From contig CAIYVX010000059.1 in NCBI GenBank assembly GCA_903929765.1, positions 34,366 through 98,365 of the forward strand: 64,000 nucleotides of DNA, given 5' to 3'. Below are positions 25,352 to 33,391 of this stretch, piece by piece. The notes under the pieces were generated by a model, which had not been told where the DNA came from, ran no database searches, and saw only the letters and a program-made list of their open reading frames with translations. Each line of letters opens with the position of its first letter. Position 1 is the stretch's first letter. Origin of the DNA: an uncultured Planctomycetia bacterium (GTDB lineage: Bacteria; Planctomycetota; Phycisphaerae; FEN-1346; JAACEH01). A program made the position numbers and the translations under genes.

Positions 25352-26647
25352 ATGCCAGACGAAAAAAACTTTGAATCCAACGCCTCGCGCCGCTTCCTGA
25401 TCGGCGTCCTTGCCCTCCTCGCCGCCCTGATTCTCGTCTCCGGCTGCACCCCGCCCGAAACCATTCCTCCGCCGCTCGTGCCGCTGGCGACGCTGTCGCC
25501 ACCGAAGACCATTTTTTCCGAACCGGCCGCCAGGATCGTTCCGACCATCCGCATCAAGCTCGGCGATGACGCCCCTGAAGCGGTCGTCAAGATTCACGGC
25601 GCCTTCCGCCTGGCCGACCTTTCGACCGGCCGCACCCTCCTGGCCGGGGCCCGCATGGACAATGGCCATTTCACCTGTGACCAGCACGGCCTGCTGCTCC
25701 TCAACGCCCAGAGCCTGCCGGCCCCGCGCGTCGAAATCCTCCCCGCCGACGACGGCACGGTCGAGGTTTTCGGCGCTCTCTACCACGGCCGCCTGCGGGT
25801 CATGGCCGTCCGCGGCCAGGTTCGCCTCGTCAACGCCGTCGATCTGGAACAATACCTGCCCAGCGTGGTCGGCCAGGAAATGTACCCCTCCTGGCACCTC
25901 GAAGCCCTCAAGGCCCAGGCCGTGGCCGCCCGCAGCTACGCCCTTTACGAAATGCGTCGCGGCGGCGCCGATCCCGAATTCGATCTCTTTGCCACGCAAA
26001 AAAGCCAGGCCTATCCCGGCATGAACTCCGAGACTGACAACTCCCGCCAGGCCGTGAAAGAAACGCGCGGCGTTATCCTGGCCTTCGACGACGGCGGCGT
26101 CGAGCGCGTCCTGCCGGCCTTCTATCACAGCACCTGCGGCGGGCACACCTTCAACGCCGCCGACGTCTTTCCCGGGCGGCCCGGCGTTGACGCCGTGCGC
26201 GGCGTGGCGTGCGGCTATTGCACCAGCGCCAAATGCTATCGCTGGCAGGCTGTGGTTCCCGCCGAAACTTTTCGCCGCGAGTTCCAGGCCGACGTTCCCG
26301 GCGGCGCCGCCATGTGCCCCATCAACCGTGCCGCCGTCCGGCCCGACGACCTGACCGCCGACGGCCGCGTCCGCACCGTCAGCCTTTGGACCACCCCCGA
26401 CAAATCTCAGCGCTGGCCCGTCCCGGAAGAAACTTTCAAGCAACTCTTTCCCCCCGACCAGAAGGTTCGCAGCGACCGCTTTTCCGTTTCCTTTGTCGCC
26501 GGACATCTGCTGGTCTCCGGCGCCGGTTACGGCCACGGCGTCGGGATGTGCCAGTTCGGAGCCGAAACCCTGGCCGCCGGCGGACGAAAAGCCGAGGCCA
26601 TTCTGAGTTATTATTATCCAGCCGCTCATCTGGCCAGAGCGTATTAG
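25352..26647 (+). CDS. SpoIID/LytB-domain lipoprotein
   Basis: A 431-aa product from ATG 25352, with the N-terminus RFLIGVLALLAALILVSGC forming a lipobox. The SpoIID/LytB core is clear: LRVMAVRGQVRLVNAVDLEQ, YLPSVVGQEMYPSWHLEALK, AQAVAARSYALYEMRR, then FYHSTCGGHT and GYGHGVGMCQFGA. In sporulating Firmicutes SpoIID is a peptidoglycan lytic transglycosylase, and LytB modulates amidases; the catalytic Glu position corresponds to VVGQE. In a non-sporulating planctomycete-like cell a role in peptidoglycan or envelope remodelling is inferred. It sits between queH and tgt with heptad elements on both sides. Confidence 0.88.
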   Translation: MPDEKNFESNASRRFLIGVLALLAALILVSGCTPPETIPPPLVPLATLSPPKTIFSEPAARIVPTIRIKLGDDAPEAVVKIHGAFRLADLSTGRTLLAGARMDNGHFTCDQHGLLLLNAQSLPAPRVEILPADDGTVEVFGALYHGRLRVMAVRGQVRLVNAVDLEQYLPSVVGQEMYPSWHLEALKAQAVAARSYALYEMRRGGADPEFDLFATQKSQAYPGMNSETDNSRQAVKETRGVILAFDDGGVERVLPAFYHSTCGGHTFNAADVFPGRPGVDAVRGVACGYCTSAKCYRWQAVVPAETFRREFQADVPGGAAMCPINRAAVRPDDLTADGRVRTVSLWTTPDKSQRWPVPEETFKQLFPPDQKVRSDRFSVSFVAGHLLVSGAGYGHGVGMCQFGAETLAAGGRKAEAILSYYYPAAHLARAY

Positions 26648-26669
26648 GCCGCTTCTTCGAGGTGAAACG

Positions 26670-26790
26670 GAAACAGCGAATATCCAATATCCAACACTCA
26701 ATATCCAATCATGAAGGAAAAAAACTCCCGTTTCGGAATCTGACTTCATGATTGGATATTGGATATTGAGTGTTGGATATTCGCTGTTTT
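26670..26790. repeat. Heptad inverted element, copy A5
   Basis: The most regular copy: arms of AATATCC, AATATCC, AACACTC, AATATCC, AATCATG type on both strands, centre TTTCGGAATCTGACTT, ends AAACAGCG and CGCTGTTTT. Confidence 0.9.
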
Positions 26791-26861
26791 AATTCAGCGA
26801 AAACCCTTAAATGCCGGATGAACCGTTATCTTTTCGCACCGTTTCTGAGAAAAGGGGGCGC

Positions 26862-27986
26862 ATGGGCCAATTTGAATTTTCCATCCTCTCGCGCGACTCC
26901 ACGACCGCCGCCCGCGCCGGCGCCTTCTCCACCCCGCACGGCTCGTTCCGCACGCCGGCCTTCATGCCGGTGGGCACGCGGGCCACGGTCAAGGGCCTGC
27001 TCCCGCGCGACCTCCGCGAGGCCGGCACCGAAATTCTCCTGGCCAACACCTATCACCTCGCCCTCCGCCCCGGGGCCGAAGTCGTCCGCGACCTGGGCGG
27101 CCTCCACGCCGTGATGGCCTGGGACGGGCCGATCCTCACCGATTCCGGCGGCTTCCAGGTCTTCAGCCTGGCCACGCTTTGTCGCATCAGCGACGACGGC
27201 GTCGAGTTCCGCTCGCACGTTGACGGCGCGCCGCTGGTGATGACGCCGGAAAGCTGCATGGAAATTCAGGCCAACCTCGGGGCCGACATTATCATGGCCC
27301 TCGACCAGTGCCCGCCCTATCCGGCGGCGCGGCCGCAGGTGGCCGAGGCCACGGAGCGGACCCTGCGCTGGGCCGCCCGCTGCGCCCAGGCCCAGAAAAA
27401 TCCCGACCGCCAGGCCCTTTTCCCCATCGTCCAGGGCGGCGAGTTCGACGACCTCCGGGCCGAATGCGCCCGCCGGCTCGTGGCCGAAGTCCCGTCGCCC
27501 GGCTACGCCATCGGCGGCGTCAGCGTCGGCGAGCCGCACGAACTGATGATGCGGGCCGTCGAGGCGGCCATCGTCCACCTCCCCGCCGACCGCCCGCGCT
27601 ACCTCATGGGCGTCGGCCAGCCGCGCGACGTTCTGGGGGCGGTTCGCCGCGGCGTGGATCTCTTCGATTGCGTCCTGCCGACCCGCAACGGTCGCAACGC
27701 CTCGGCCTTCACCTTCTCCGGCACCGTCCGCCTCCGCAACCTCCGCCACGAGCGCGACCGCGGCCCGATTGAGACCGGGTGCGATTGTCCGGCCTGCCGC
27801 CACTTCTCTCGCGGGGCGATTCGCCACTATTTTCAGGTGGGCGAAATGTTAGGTCCGATCCTGGTCAGCCTGCACAATGTCCGCTTTTTCGCCCGGTTTT
27901 TTGAAGCCATGCGCCAGGCCATTGCCGCCGGAGGGTTTGACAAGTTTGAGCAGGACTTCCTGAAAACCGTTGATTCCGTCGCTTGA
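26862..27986 (+). CDS. tgt: tRNA-guanine transglycosylase
   Basis: Exchanges guanine-34 for preQ1 in tRNAs with GUN anticodons. ATG 26862 follows AAAGGGGGCG; earlier ATGs lack support. Signatures: LLANTYHLALRPGAEVV, ILTDSGGFQVFSL (catalytic Asp), FPIVQGG, YAIGGVSVGEP, the nucleophile region DLFDCVLPTRNGRN, and the zinc site CDCPACRHFSRGAIRHYF. At 374 aa it has the length expected of a bacterial TGT. It shares the queuosine pathway with the nearby queH. Confidence 0.96.
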   Translation: MGQFEFSILSRDSTTAARAGAFSTPHGSFRTPAFMPVGTRATVKGLLPRDLREAGTEILLANTYHLALRPGAEVVRDLGGLHAVMAWDGPILTDSGGFQVFSLATLCRISDDGVEFRSHVDGAPLVMTPESCMEIQANLGADIIMALDQCPPYPAARPQVAEATERTLRWAARCAQAQKNPDRQALFPIVQGGEFDDLRAECARRLVAEVPSPGYAIGGVSVGEPHELMMRAVEAAIVHLPADRPRYLMGVGQPRDVLGAVRRGVDLFDCVLPTRNGRNASAFTFSGTVRLRNLRHERDRGPIETGCDCPACRHFSRGAIRHYFQVGEMLGPILVSLHNVRFFARFFEAMRQAIAAGGFDKFEQDFLKTVDSVA

Positions 27987-27998
27987 AATGGCTATAGT
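27970..27998 (+). promoter_or_regulatory. Promoter for yajC-secDF
   Basis: TTGATT (27970-27975, inside the end of tgt), 17-nt spacer, TATAGT (27993-27998), 35 nt before the yajC ATG, which has AAAAGGAGAG upstream. Confidence 0.55.
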
Positions 27999-28033
27999 AC
28001 GCGGTCCGCACAGGGTGCGGAAAAGGAGAGCCT

Positions 28034-28429
28034 ATGCATTGGTTAATCACGCTGGCCCAGGCCAGTGACGCGGCGGCAACGTCCACCAGTTCTTCGGCCA
28101 CGACCACGTCGGCCCCCAGCGGCCCGGGGAGTTCGATGTTGCTCTTTGCCGGCCTGGCCCTGGTGGCCATGTACTTCCTGATGATCCGGCCGCAGCGGAA
28201 ACAGGAAAAGACCCGTCAGCAGATGCTCGCCAAGATCGAGAAGAACGATCAGGTGGTGACCATCGGCGGGATCAAGGGCCTGGTTTACTCCGTCGGCGAC
28301 GACGACGTGGTCCTGAAGATCGACGAGCGCAACGATGTTCGCATCCGTGTCACAAAGACTGCCATCGCCCACATTCTGACCGAGGCCGAGGTCAAGAGCG
28401 GCGCCGAAGGCGAAAAGAAGCCTGAATAG
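28034..28429 (+). CDS. yajC: Preprotein translocase subunit YajC
   Basis: A small membrane protein of the SecDF-YajC accessory complex. The 131 aa have an unusually Ser/Thr/Ala-rich N-terminal stretch before the single helix SSMLLFAGLALVAMYFLMI. The signature RPQRKQEKTRQQMLAKIEKN then DQVVTIGGIKGLV and VTKTAIAHI follows. Same strand and promoter as secDF, as usual in bacteria. Confidence 0.94.
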   Translation: MHWLITLAQASDAAATSTSSSATTTSAPSGPGSSMLLFAGLALVAMYFLMIRPQRKQEKTRQQMLAKIEKNDQVVTIGGIKGLVYSVGDDDVVLKIDERNDVRIRVTKTAIAHILTEAEVKSGAEGEKKPE

Positions 28430-28445
28430 GACGGACGTTGCTGTT

Positions 28446-28581
28446 ATGTAGGGTGGCTGCTTGCAGCCACGCGGTTATAAAAAGCCGTTTTCCGCTTGGT
28501 GTTGCTGTTTCTTTTGTTTTTGCTGCGCCTGAAGTCTGAGGACTGAAGTCTGAAGACTGCAGTTCTGAAGTCTGAAGTCTG
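28446..28581. repeat. GTAGGG repeat plus CTGAAGT-class heptad array
   Basis: 28446-28478: TGTAGGGTGGCTGCTTGCAGCCACGC, matched inverted at 32095-32125. 28529-28581: seven 7-mers (CTGAAGT, CTGAGGA, CTGAAGT, CTGAAGA, CTGCAGT, one extra T, CTGAAGT twice). Both lie in the yajC-secDF spacer. Confidence 0.8.
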
Positions 28582-28608
28582 TCTCTAAAAAAGGAAACCG
28601 CAAAAATC

Positions 28609-31600
28609 ATGAATCGAACCATCATGTGGGTCACGCTGGCCCTTGTGGCCATCTTGATCGTCGTGCCGACGCTGGTCCTGGCCATCGGCGGCGTTGATAC
28701 GGCCAAAAAGTTGTTCAAAGGCGATATCGACATCGTCGGCGGCACCAGTCTGCTCTACGAGATTCCCCAACTGGAAAAGTTCCAGATGGACGAAGTCATG
28801 AAGGTCGTCGTCGGCCGCATCGACCCGACCGGCACCAAGGGCTACGTCACGGTTCCGCGCGTCGGCGGCGGACGGCTGGAAATCCGCATGGCCGGGGCGG
28901 AACTCGAAGAAGTCCGCACGGTCAAAAGCCTGGTCGGTCGCAGCGGCTACCTCGAATTCCGCATCCTGGCCAACGAGAAGCAGGTGACCAAAGAGCAGGC
29001 CGATCTCCTGGCCCAGCAGCGTCTGACCGGCGGCGTCCCGCCCGCCAGTTCCAACTTCGAGTGGGTGCCCCTGCAGTTCAACTCCAAAACGCAGTGGGAT
29101 CGGGCTTTTGATTTTCTGTTTGAACGGGGACGCGACCAGAACGGCCATGCGCCGCCCCGCGAACAGTTCCTTGAGCGCCACGACGGCGCCAAATGCTTCT
29201 ACGTCATTCACAAGGAAGCCACTCAGGGCACGACCACCGAGACGACCGTCGTCGCCCGTCCCGGTGCTGCGGCCGAGACCCTCAGCGTATCCGGCTCCGG
29301 CGCCAGCAGCGCCACGGCGGCCGTCCCGGCGGCGACCCCGGCAACGGCGACCGAGAATGGGGCCCAACAGGCCGACATCGAAGTCCTGGTCCTGCGGGAT
29401 CCGCCGCGCGTCACCGGCGCCGATTTCTCCGACACCCGCAAGTCCAGCCAGGACGGCGCGCCGATCATTCAGTTCGCCATGAAGGACTTTGCCCGGGAAC
29501 GCCTCGGCGAACTGACCGGCAAGCACGTCAATGACCGCATGGCCATTGCCCTCGACGGCAAGGTCGAGAGCGCCCCCAACATCATGGCCCGTCTGACCGA
29601 CGGCGGCATCATCACCTTCGGCGGCTCGGCCGCCGAACGCGACCAGGTGCTCACCGTCCTGCAGTCCGGCACCCTCGACGTGAACCTCATTCTCCTCTCC
29701 GAACAGACCCTCGGACCGGAACTCGGAGCGGACAACATCCATCGCGGCCTCATGGCCTCGCTCGTCTCCCTGATCTGCGTCATCGTCTTCATGGCCGTCT
29801 ACTATCTGGCCGCCGGCCTCATCGCCGACCTGGCCGTGCTGCTGAACATCGTCATCATCATCCTGGTCATGGCCGGCCTGCACGGCACCTGGAGCCTGCC
29901 CGGCATCGGCGGTCTGATTCTGACCATCGGTATGTCGGTGGACGCCAACGTTCTGATCAACGAGCGTATCCGCGAGGAACTCCGTCGCGGCAGCGCCCTG
30001 CGGCTGGCCATCGACGCCGGCTATTCCCGGGCCTTGCCGGCCATCATCGACGGCCACGTCACCAGTATCATTACCTCGGTCATCCTGGCCTGGTTCGGCA
30101 GCCCCGAAGTCAAGGGCTTCGCCATCGTCCTGATCATCGGCCTGGTCTGCAACCTGCTCACCGCCATCGTCGCCACCCGGGCCACCTTCGAGTTCCTCAT
30201 GGAATACGGCGTCCTGCGTCGCCTCTACATGCCGATCCAATTCTTCCAGCACACCAACATCCCCTTCACCAAATACGCCCGCGTCGGCTTCTGGATCAGC
30301 ATGGTCCTGGCCGCCGCCAGCATCATCCTCAGCTTCTCCGTCGGCGAAAGTAAGTACGCGATGGAGTTCCGCGGCGGCACCCAGGTTCAGCTCGAATTCA
30401 ACGATCCGCTCAAGGTCGAGGACGTCCGCACCATGGTCGCCCGCCTCGACGATGGTTTTGTCGTCACCTTCCAGACGCCCGCGCCGCTGGCTCTGGAAAC
30501 CGTCCGGCAAAAAATTCTGGAGTTCCCGGACGGAAAGTATAAGGACGCCGTCGTCCTGGGCGTCGGCAATGAACTGGAAAAGACCAGTTTCACCGCCCAA
30601 GTCTTCAAGCCCTCGGAGGCCGAGGCCGTCGCCGCCATCGGGAAGCTCTTCGGAGGTCCCACGACGCCGGTGGCTAAGAAGGCCGCAGAGCTTGATCGTG
30701 GCTACTCCAACGCCCTGGTTCAGCCGGTCGAATTCATCGGCCAGCAGACCAAAAACGTCCGCTATAACGTCGAGGTTCTGGGCAGTCGCAATAAAGACTT
30801 GTCCATCGACTCCGAAACCGTCAAGGCCACGCTGTACGAAGTCTTCAAGTCCTATCTGGTCAAGGCCGACTCCACCGAAGCGAAGGTGGAAAGCCATATT
30901 CTCGGCACCGCCGAGGTGCTCCAGATGCCCGGCGCGGCCGTCAAGGACGAGAAGGGCCAGCCCACCAAAAACATCAACGACGATTTCCTTAAATATGTAG
31001 ACGCTCTTAAGGCCGAGATCGTCCTCACCGGCCAGGGCGCCACGCCGAAGGAAATGGGCGCCCGCATCGACTCCTTCCTCCGGGCCCAGGATCTCCACCT
31101 GTCCTCCATCCCGCGCGAACTCCAGGCCGGCAAGCCCGACGCCCGCGAACCCGCCCGCTTCGACAGCTACACGGCCTACGTCTTCGACCCCGAGTTCCAA
31201 CGTGACAAGGACGCCGCGGAGAAGGAGAAAGGGAAGTGGGATAATTACCTCCGCCAGGCCGTGGCCAAGACCCCGGCCCTGGTCTCCAGCGCCATCTCCG
31301 ACCGTATCGGCGACGAGTCCAAACAGCAGGCCCTGCTGGCCATCTTCGCCTCCCTGGCCTGCATCATCGTCTACCTCTGGTTCCGGTTCGCCAACGTGAC
31401 CTACGGCCTGGGGGCCGTCGTCGCCCTGATTCACGACGTCTGCATCGCCCTGGGCGCGGTCATCCTCTTCTCCTGGCTCGGCCGCGACATCCCCTTCATC
31501 GGCGAAATGAAAATCGACCTGCCCATGATCGGCGCCTTCCTCACCCTGGTCGGCTACTCCGTCAATGACACCATCGTCGTCTTCGACCGGATCCGCGAAA

Positions 31601-31917
31601 ACCGCGGCAAGTTCGGCGAACTCTCCGAAACTGTCGTCAACAACTCCATCAACCAGACCCTCTCGCGCACCATCCTGACCTCCTTCACCGTCTTCATCGT
31701 CGTCGTCGTTCTCTACTTCTTCGGCGGCGTCCGCTCCACCGTCCACGGCCTCTCCTTCGTCATGACCGCCGGCGTCCTGGTCGGCACCTACTCCTCGGTG
31801 GCCATCGCCGCCCCGATCGTCCTGTACCTCCGTCACGGCAGCCGTCGCGGCCCGACGCCGGTTGGCAGCAAGCCGGTCCCGCCGCGACCGGTCACGCCGC
31901 CGCCCGTGCAGCAGTAG
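28609..31917 (+). CDS. secDF: SecD-SecF fusion translocase subunit
   Basis: A 1102-aa fusion of the proton-driven Sec accessory proteins that pull exported chains across the membrane. The SecD half has DIVGGTSLLYEI, the P1 periplasmic domain, LGPELGADNIHRGLMASLVS and IGMSVDANVLINERIREELR. The SecF half begins around residue 540 (FTKYARVGFWISMVLAAASI, MEFRGGTQVQLEF) and has LVGYSVNDTIVVFDRIREN and TSFTVFIVVVVLYFFGG. The P1 region contains a low-complexity Ala/Thr/Ser insertion at about 210-255. The enlarged SecF periplasmic segment includes a long helical region (about 650-880). AAGGAAA lies upstream of the ATG. Operon with yajC. Confidence 0.95.
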   Translation: MNRTIMWVTLALVAILIVVPTLVLAIGGVDTAKKLFKGDIDIVGGTSLLYEIPQLEKFQMDEVMKVVVGRIDPTGTKGYVTVPRVGGGRLEIRMAGAELEEVRTVKSLVGRSGYLEFRILANEKQVTKEQADLLAQQRLTGGVPPASSNFEWVPLQFNSKTQWDRAFDFLFERGRDQNGHAPPREQFLERHDGAKCFYVIHKEATQGTTTETTVVARPGAAAETLSVSGSGASSATAAVPAATPATATENGAQQADIEVLVLRDPPRVTGADFSDTRKSSQDGAPIIQFAMKDFARERLGELTGKHVNDRMAIALDGKVESAPNIMARLTDGGIITFGGSAAERDQVLTVLQSGTLDVNLILLSEQTLGPELGADNIHRGLMASLVSLICVIVFMAVYYLAAGLIADLAVLLNIVIIILVMAGLHGTWSLPGIGGLILTIGMSVDANVLINERIREELRRGSALRLAIDAGYSRALPAIIDGHVTSIITSVILAWFGSPEVKGFAIVLIIGLVCNLLTAIVATRATFEFLMEYGVLRRLYMPIQFFQHTNIPFTKYARVGFWISMVLAAASIILSFSVGESKYAMEFRGGTQVQLEFNDPLKVEDVRTMVARLDDGFVVTFQTPAPLALETVRQKILEFPDGKYKDAVVLGVGNELEKTSFTAQVFKPSEAEAVAAIGKLFGGPTTPVAKKAAELDRGYSNALVQPVEFIGQQTKNVRYNVEVLGSRNKDLSIDSETVKATLYEVFKSYLVKADSTEAKVESHILGTAEVLQMPGAAVKDEKGQPTKNINDDFLKYVDALKAEIVLTGQGATPKEMGARIDSFLRAQDLHLSSIPRELQAGKPDAREPARFDSYTAYVFDPEFQRDKDAAEKEKGKWDNYLRQAVAKTPALVSSAISDRIGDESKQQALLAIFASLACIIVYLWFRFANVTYGLGAVVALIHDVCIALGAVILFSWLGRDIPFIGEMKIDLPMIGAFLTLVGYSVNDTIVVFDRIRENRGKFGELSETVVNNSINQTLSRTILTSFTVFIVVVVLYFFGGVRSTVHGLSFVMTAGVLVGTYSSVAIAAPIVLYLRHGSRRGPTPVGSKPVPPRPVTPPPVQQ

Positions 31918-31938
31918 GGAGGGATGTTGCTGTTGTTG

Positions 31939-31979
31939 TTTCACCCCTCTCCCTTGGGAGAGGGTAGGGTGAGGGGTTT
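31939..31979. repeat. Family D repeat copy
   Basis: TTCACCCCTCTCCCTTGGGA then GAGGGTAGGGTGAGGGGTTT, directly after secDF. Confidence 0.8.
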
Positions 31980-32011
31980 CTGACATGAACTCCCGCACTG
32001 CAAAACTTTAC

Positions 32012-32046
32012 CCGGGCGAGCCGATCACGGCTCGCCCGGTTTTTTT
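32012..32046 (+). terminator. Strong intrinsic terminator after secDF
   Basis: Perfect 12-bp stem CCGGGCGAGCCG / CGGCTCGCCCGG with ATCA loop, followed by seven T. Confidence 0.95.
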
Positions 32047-32094
32047 CTTCGCCAAAAGTGTAGCCGCCCACCCCCGCCGGACGATATTATTAAG

Positions 32095-32125
32095 AACCGC
32101 GTGGCTGCAAGCAGCCACCCTACAT
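32095..32125. repeat. GTAGGG-type repeat, inverted copy
   Basis: AACCGCGTGGCTGC-AAGCAGCCACCCTACAT, the reverse complement of the unit at 28446-28478; the pair flanks secDF. Confidence 0.8.
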
Positions 32126-32156
32126 GTAAATTACGATCTGGAATAAGAGAAAACCC

Positions 32157-32810
32157 ATGAAACGCGCCACGGTTCTGATTGCCCTCATTTTCCTCATGCC
32201 GATCCTGATCCTAGGCGTCATTTACGGTCCCGGCATTTATCACTGGATGACGCAAACCGGACCGAAGACGGCGCAGACCCACCTGCCGCCGCCGGCGTTG
32301 CCGCCAACCCCGGCGGCGACATCGGCGACGCCGCCCGCGGTCGGTTTACCCCCGCCGCCGGTCGAAGGCCCGACCCTGCCGCCCGAAGCGCCGCACGGCC
32401 CGGAAGTCACCAAACCCTTCACCCAGGAACACAACGAGAATACCGTTACCGTCCGCTCCGGCGACAACCTCTTCAATATCGTGGTGAAACGGTACGGCGA
32501 TTCGACCTACATGAATGAGGTGCTGGTTGCCAATCCCGGCCTCGATCCCAAACGCCTGCGCATCGGGCAGAAGATCGTCCTGCCGCCCAAGGAGAAACTC
32601 GACCGCAAAAGCCCGGCCGGCGCGACCGGTGACGAGCCGAAAATCTACGTCGTCAAGGACCAGGATTCCCTGATCTCCATCGCCCGGCACATGTACGGCG
32701 ACAGCGCCATGGCCAACGAAATTTTCAAACTCAACCGCGACCAGCTCCGTTCGCCGGAGGCGCTGCGGACCGGCATGCGCCTGCGCTTGCCCCCGCCACC
32801 GCAATACTGA
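32157..32810 (+). CDS. LysM-domain membrane-anchored protein
   Basis: A 217-aa protein with an N-terminal signal anchor (VLIALIFLMPILILGVIYGP), a long Pro/Ala linker, and two LysM modules. The first is TVRSGDNLFNIVVKRYGDST...LRIGQKIVLPP (about 98-145); the second is YVVKDQDSLISIARHMYGDS...LRTGMRLRLPP (about 163-213). LysM binds N-acetylglucosamine-containing glycans such as peptidoglycan. No catalytic domain is present, so an envelope-structuring or scaffold role is inferred. Ribosome site weak (AAGAGAAAA). Confidence 0.85.
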   Translation: MKRATVLIALIFLMPILILGVIYGPGIYHWMTQTGPKTAQTHLPPPALPPTPAATSATPPAVGLPPPPVEGPTLPPEAPHGPEVTKPFTQEHNENTVTVRSGDNLFNIVVKRYGDSTYMNEVLVANPGLDPKRLRIGQKIVLPPKEKLDRKSPAGATGDEPKIYVVKDQDSLISIARHMYGDSAMANEIFKLNRDQLRSPEALRTGMRLRLPPPPQY

Positions 32811-32846
32811 TCCGGGCTTCGATTGTTATTTTGAATTCGCGCAACA

Positions 32847-32875
32847 GAAAGGCCGACCCGCCGGGCCGGCCTTCC
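32847..32875 (+). terminator. Hairpin after the LysM gene, probable terminator
   Basis: AAAGGCCG / CGGCCTT arms around ACCCGCCGGGC, followed by CCTGTTATT. T-run is short. Confidence 0.45.
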
Positions 32876-33391
32876 TGTTATTACAAACTGCTCGGAGAAC
32901 CCTCTAGCACAATGCTATGAAGGTTGCTATTGTGAGCAGCAGAATTTTGAGCCGCCGACTGTCAATCTGAACCATTTGCCAACGTCCTCCTCACGTTGTC
33001 TATCAAGCAACCGGCGTGCCGCTGGGGCGAATGAAAAAGTGAAGGTGGCGGCCAACAGCGTAACTCATGGTAGGACAACGGGTTGCGGTTGTCATAAACC
33101 GTGGTGTTAAACTAGGCAGGATTTAACGCCTTCGCGGGCCGTAGCGCCGCGTAATCGCCCAGTTTCACACAGCCGTATTTTTGGACGAAAAATGCGATTT
33201 GACAAGCTTTTTTGCAACTTGACAAGGCTTGGCTAAAAATGGAACATTGATGCTTTACGGCAACGTTTTTCTGTTGCCCAGTTTGCCTAACCGGTAAGGG
33301 TGGCCTGGCGGCCGCTGTTTGCCGCCATGATAATGAATAGGGTCTGATGTGCCACGGCGGGTCTTGTCCTGCCGTGCGAATCGGAGCGGTC
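32876..33391. other. Intergenic region before bioF
   Basis: No supported gene. Contains two TTGACA boxes near 33194 and 33219 without a convincing -10 element, and a family E repeat at 33298-33330 (GGTGGCCTGGCGGCCG then CTGTTTGCCGCCATG), also found at 54610 and inverted at 63595. A reading frame of about 17 codons near 32917 is too weak to call. Confidence 0.5.

Noticed and set aside
4553..26790. CRISPR array as explanation of the heptad repeats
   Set aside because: Units are 7 nt with no spacers, arms are inverted, and no cas genes are present.
28585..31998. Very long open frames antisense to secDF (and similarly antisense to 8103-10598, 12216-13826, 4745-5731, 18692-20914 and 51150-53870)
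   Set aside because: They mirror strongly GC3-biased genes, have low-complexity Gly/Ala/Asp/Val or Arg/Pro-rich products with no domains, and run through repeats; the sense frames carry clear family motifs.
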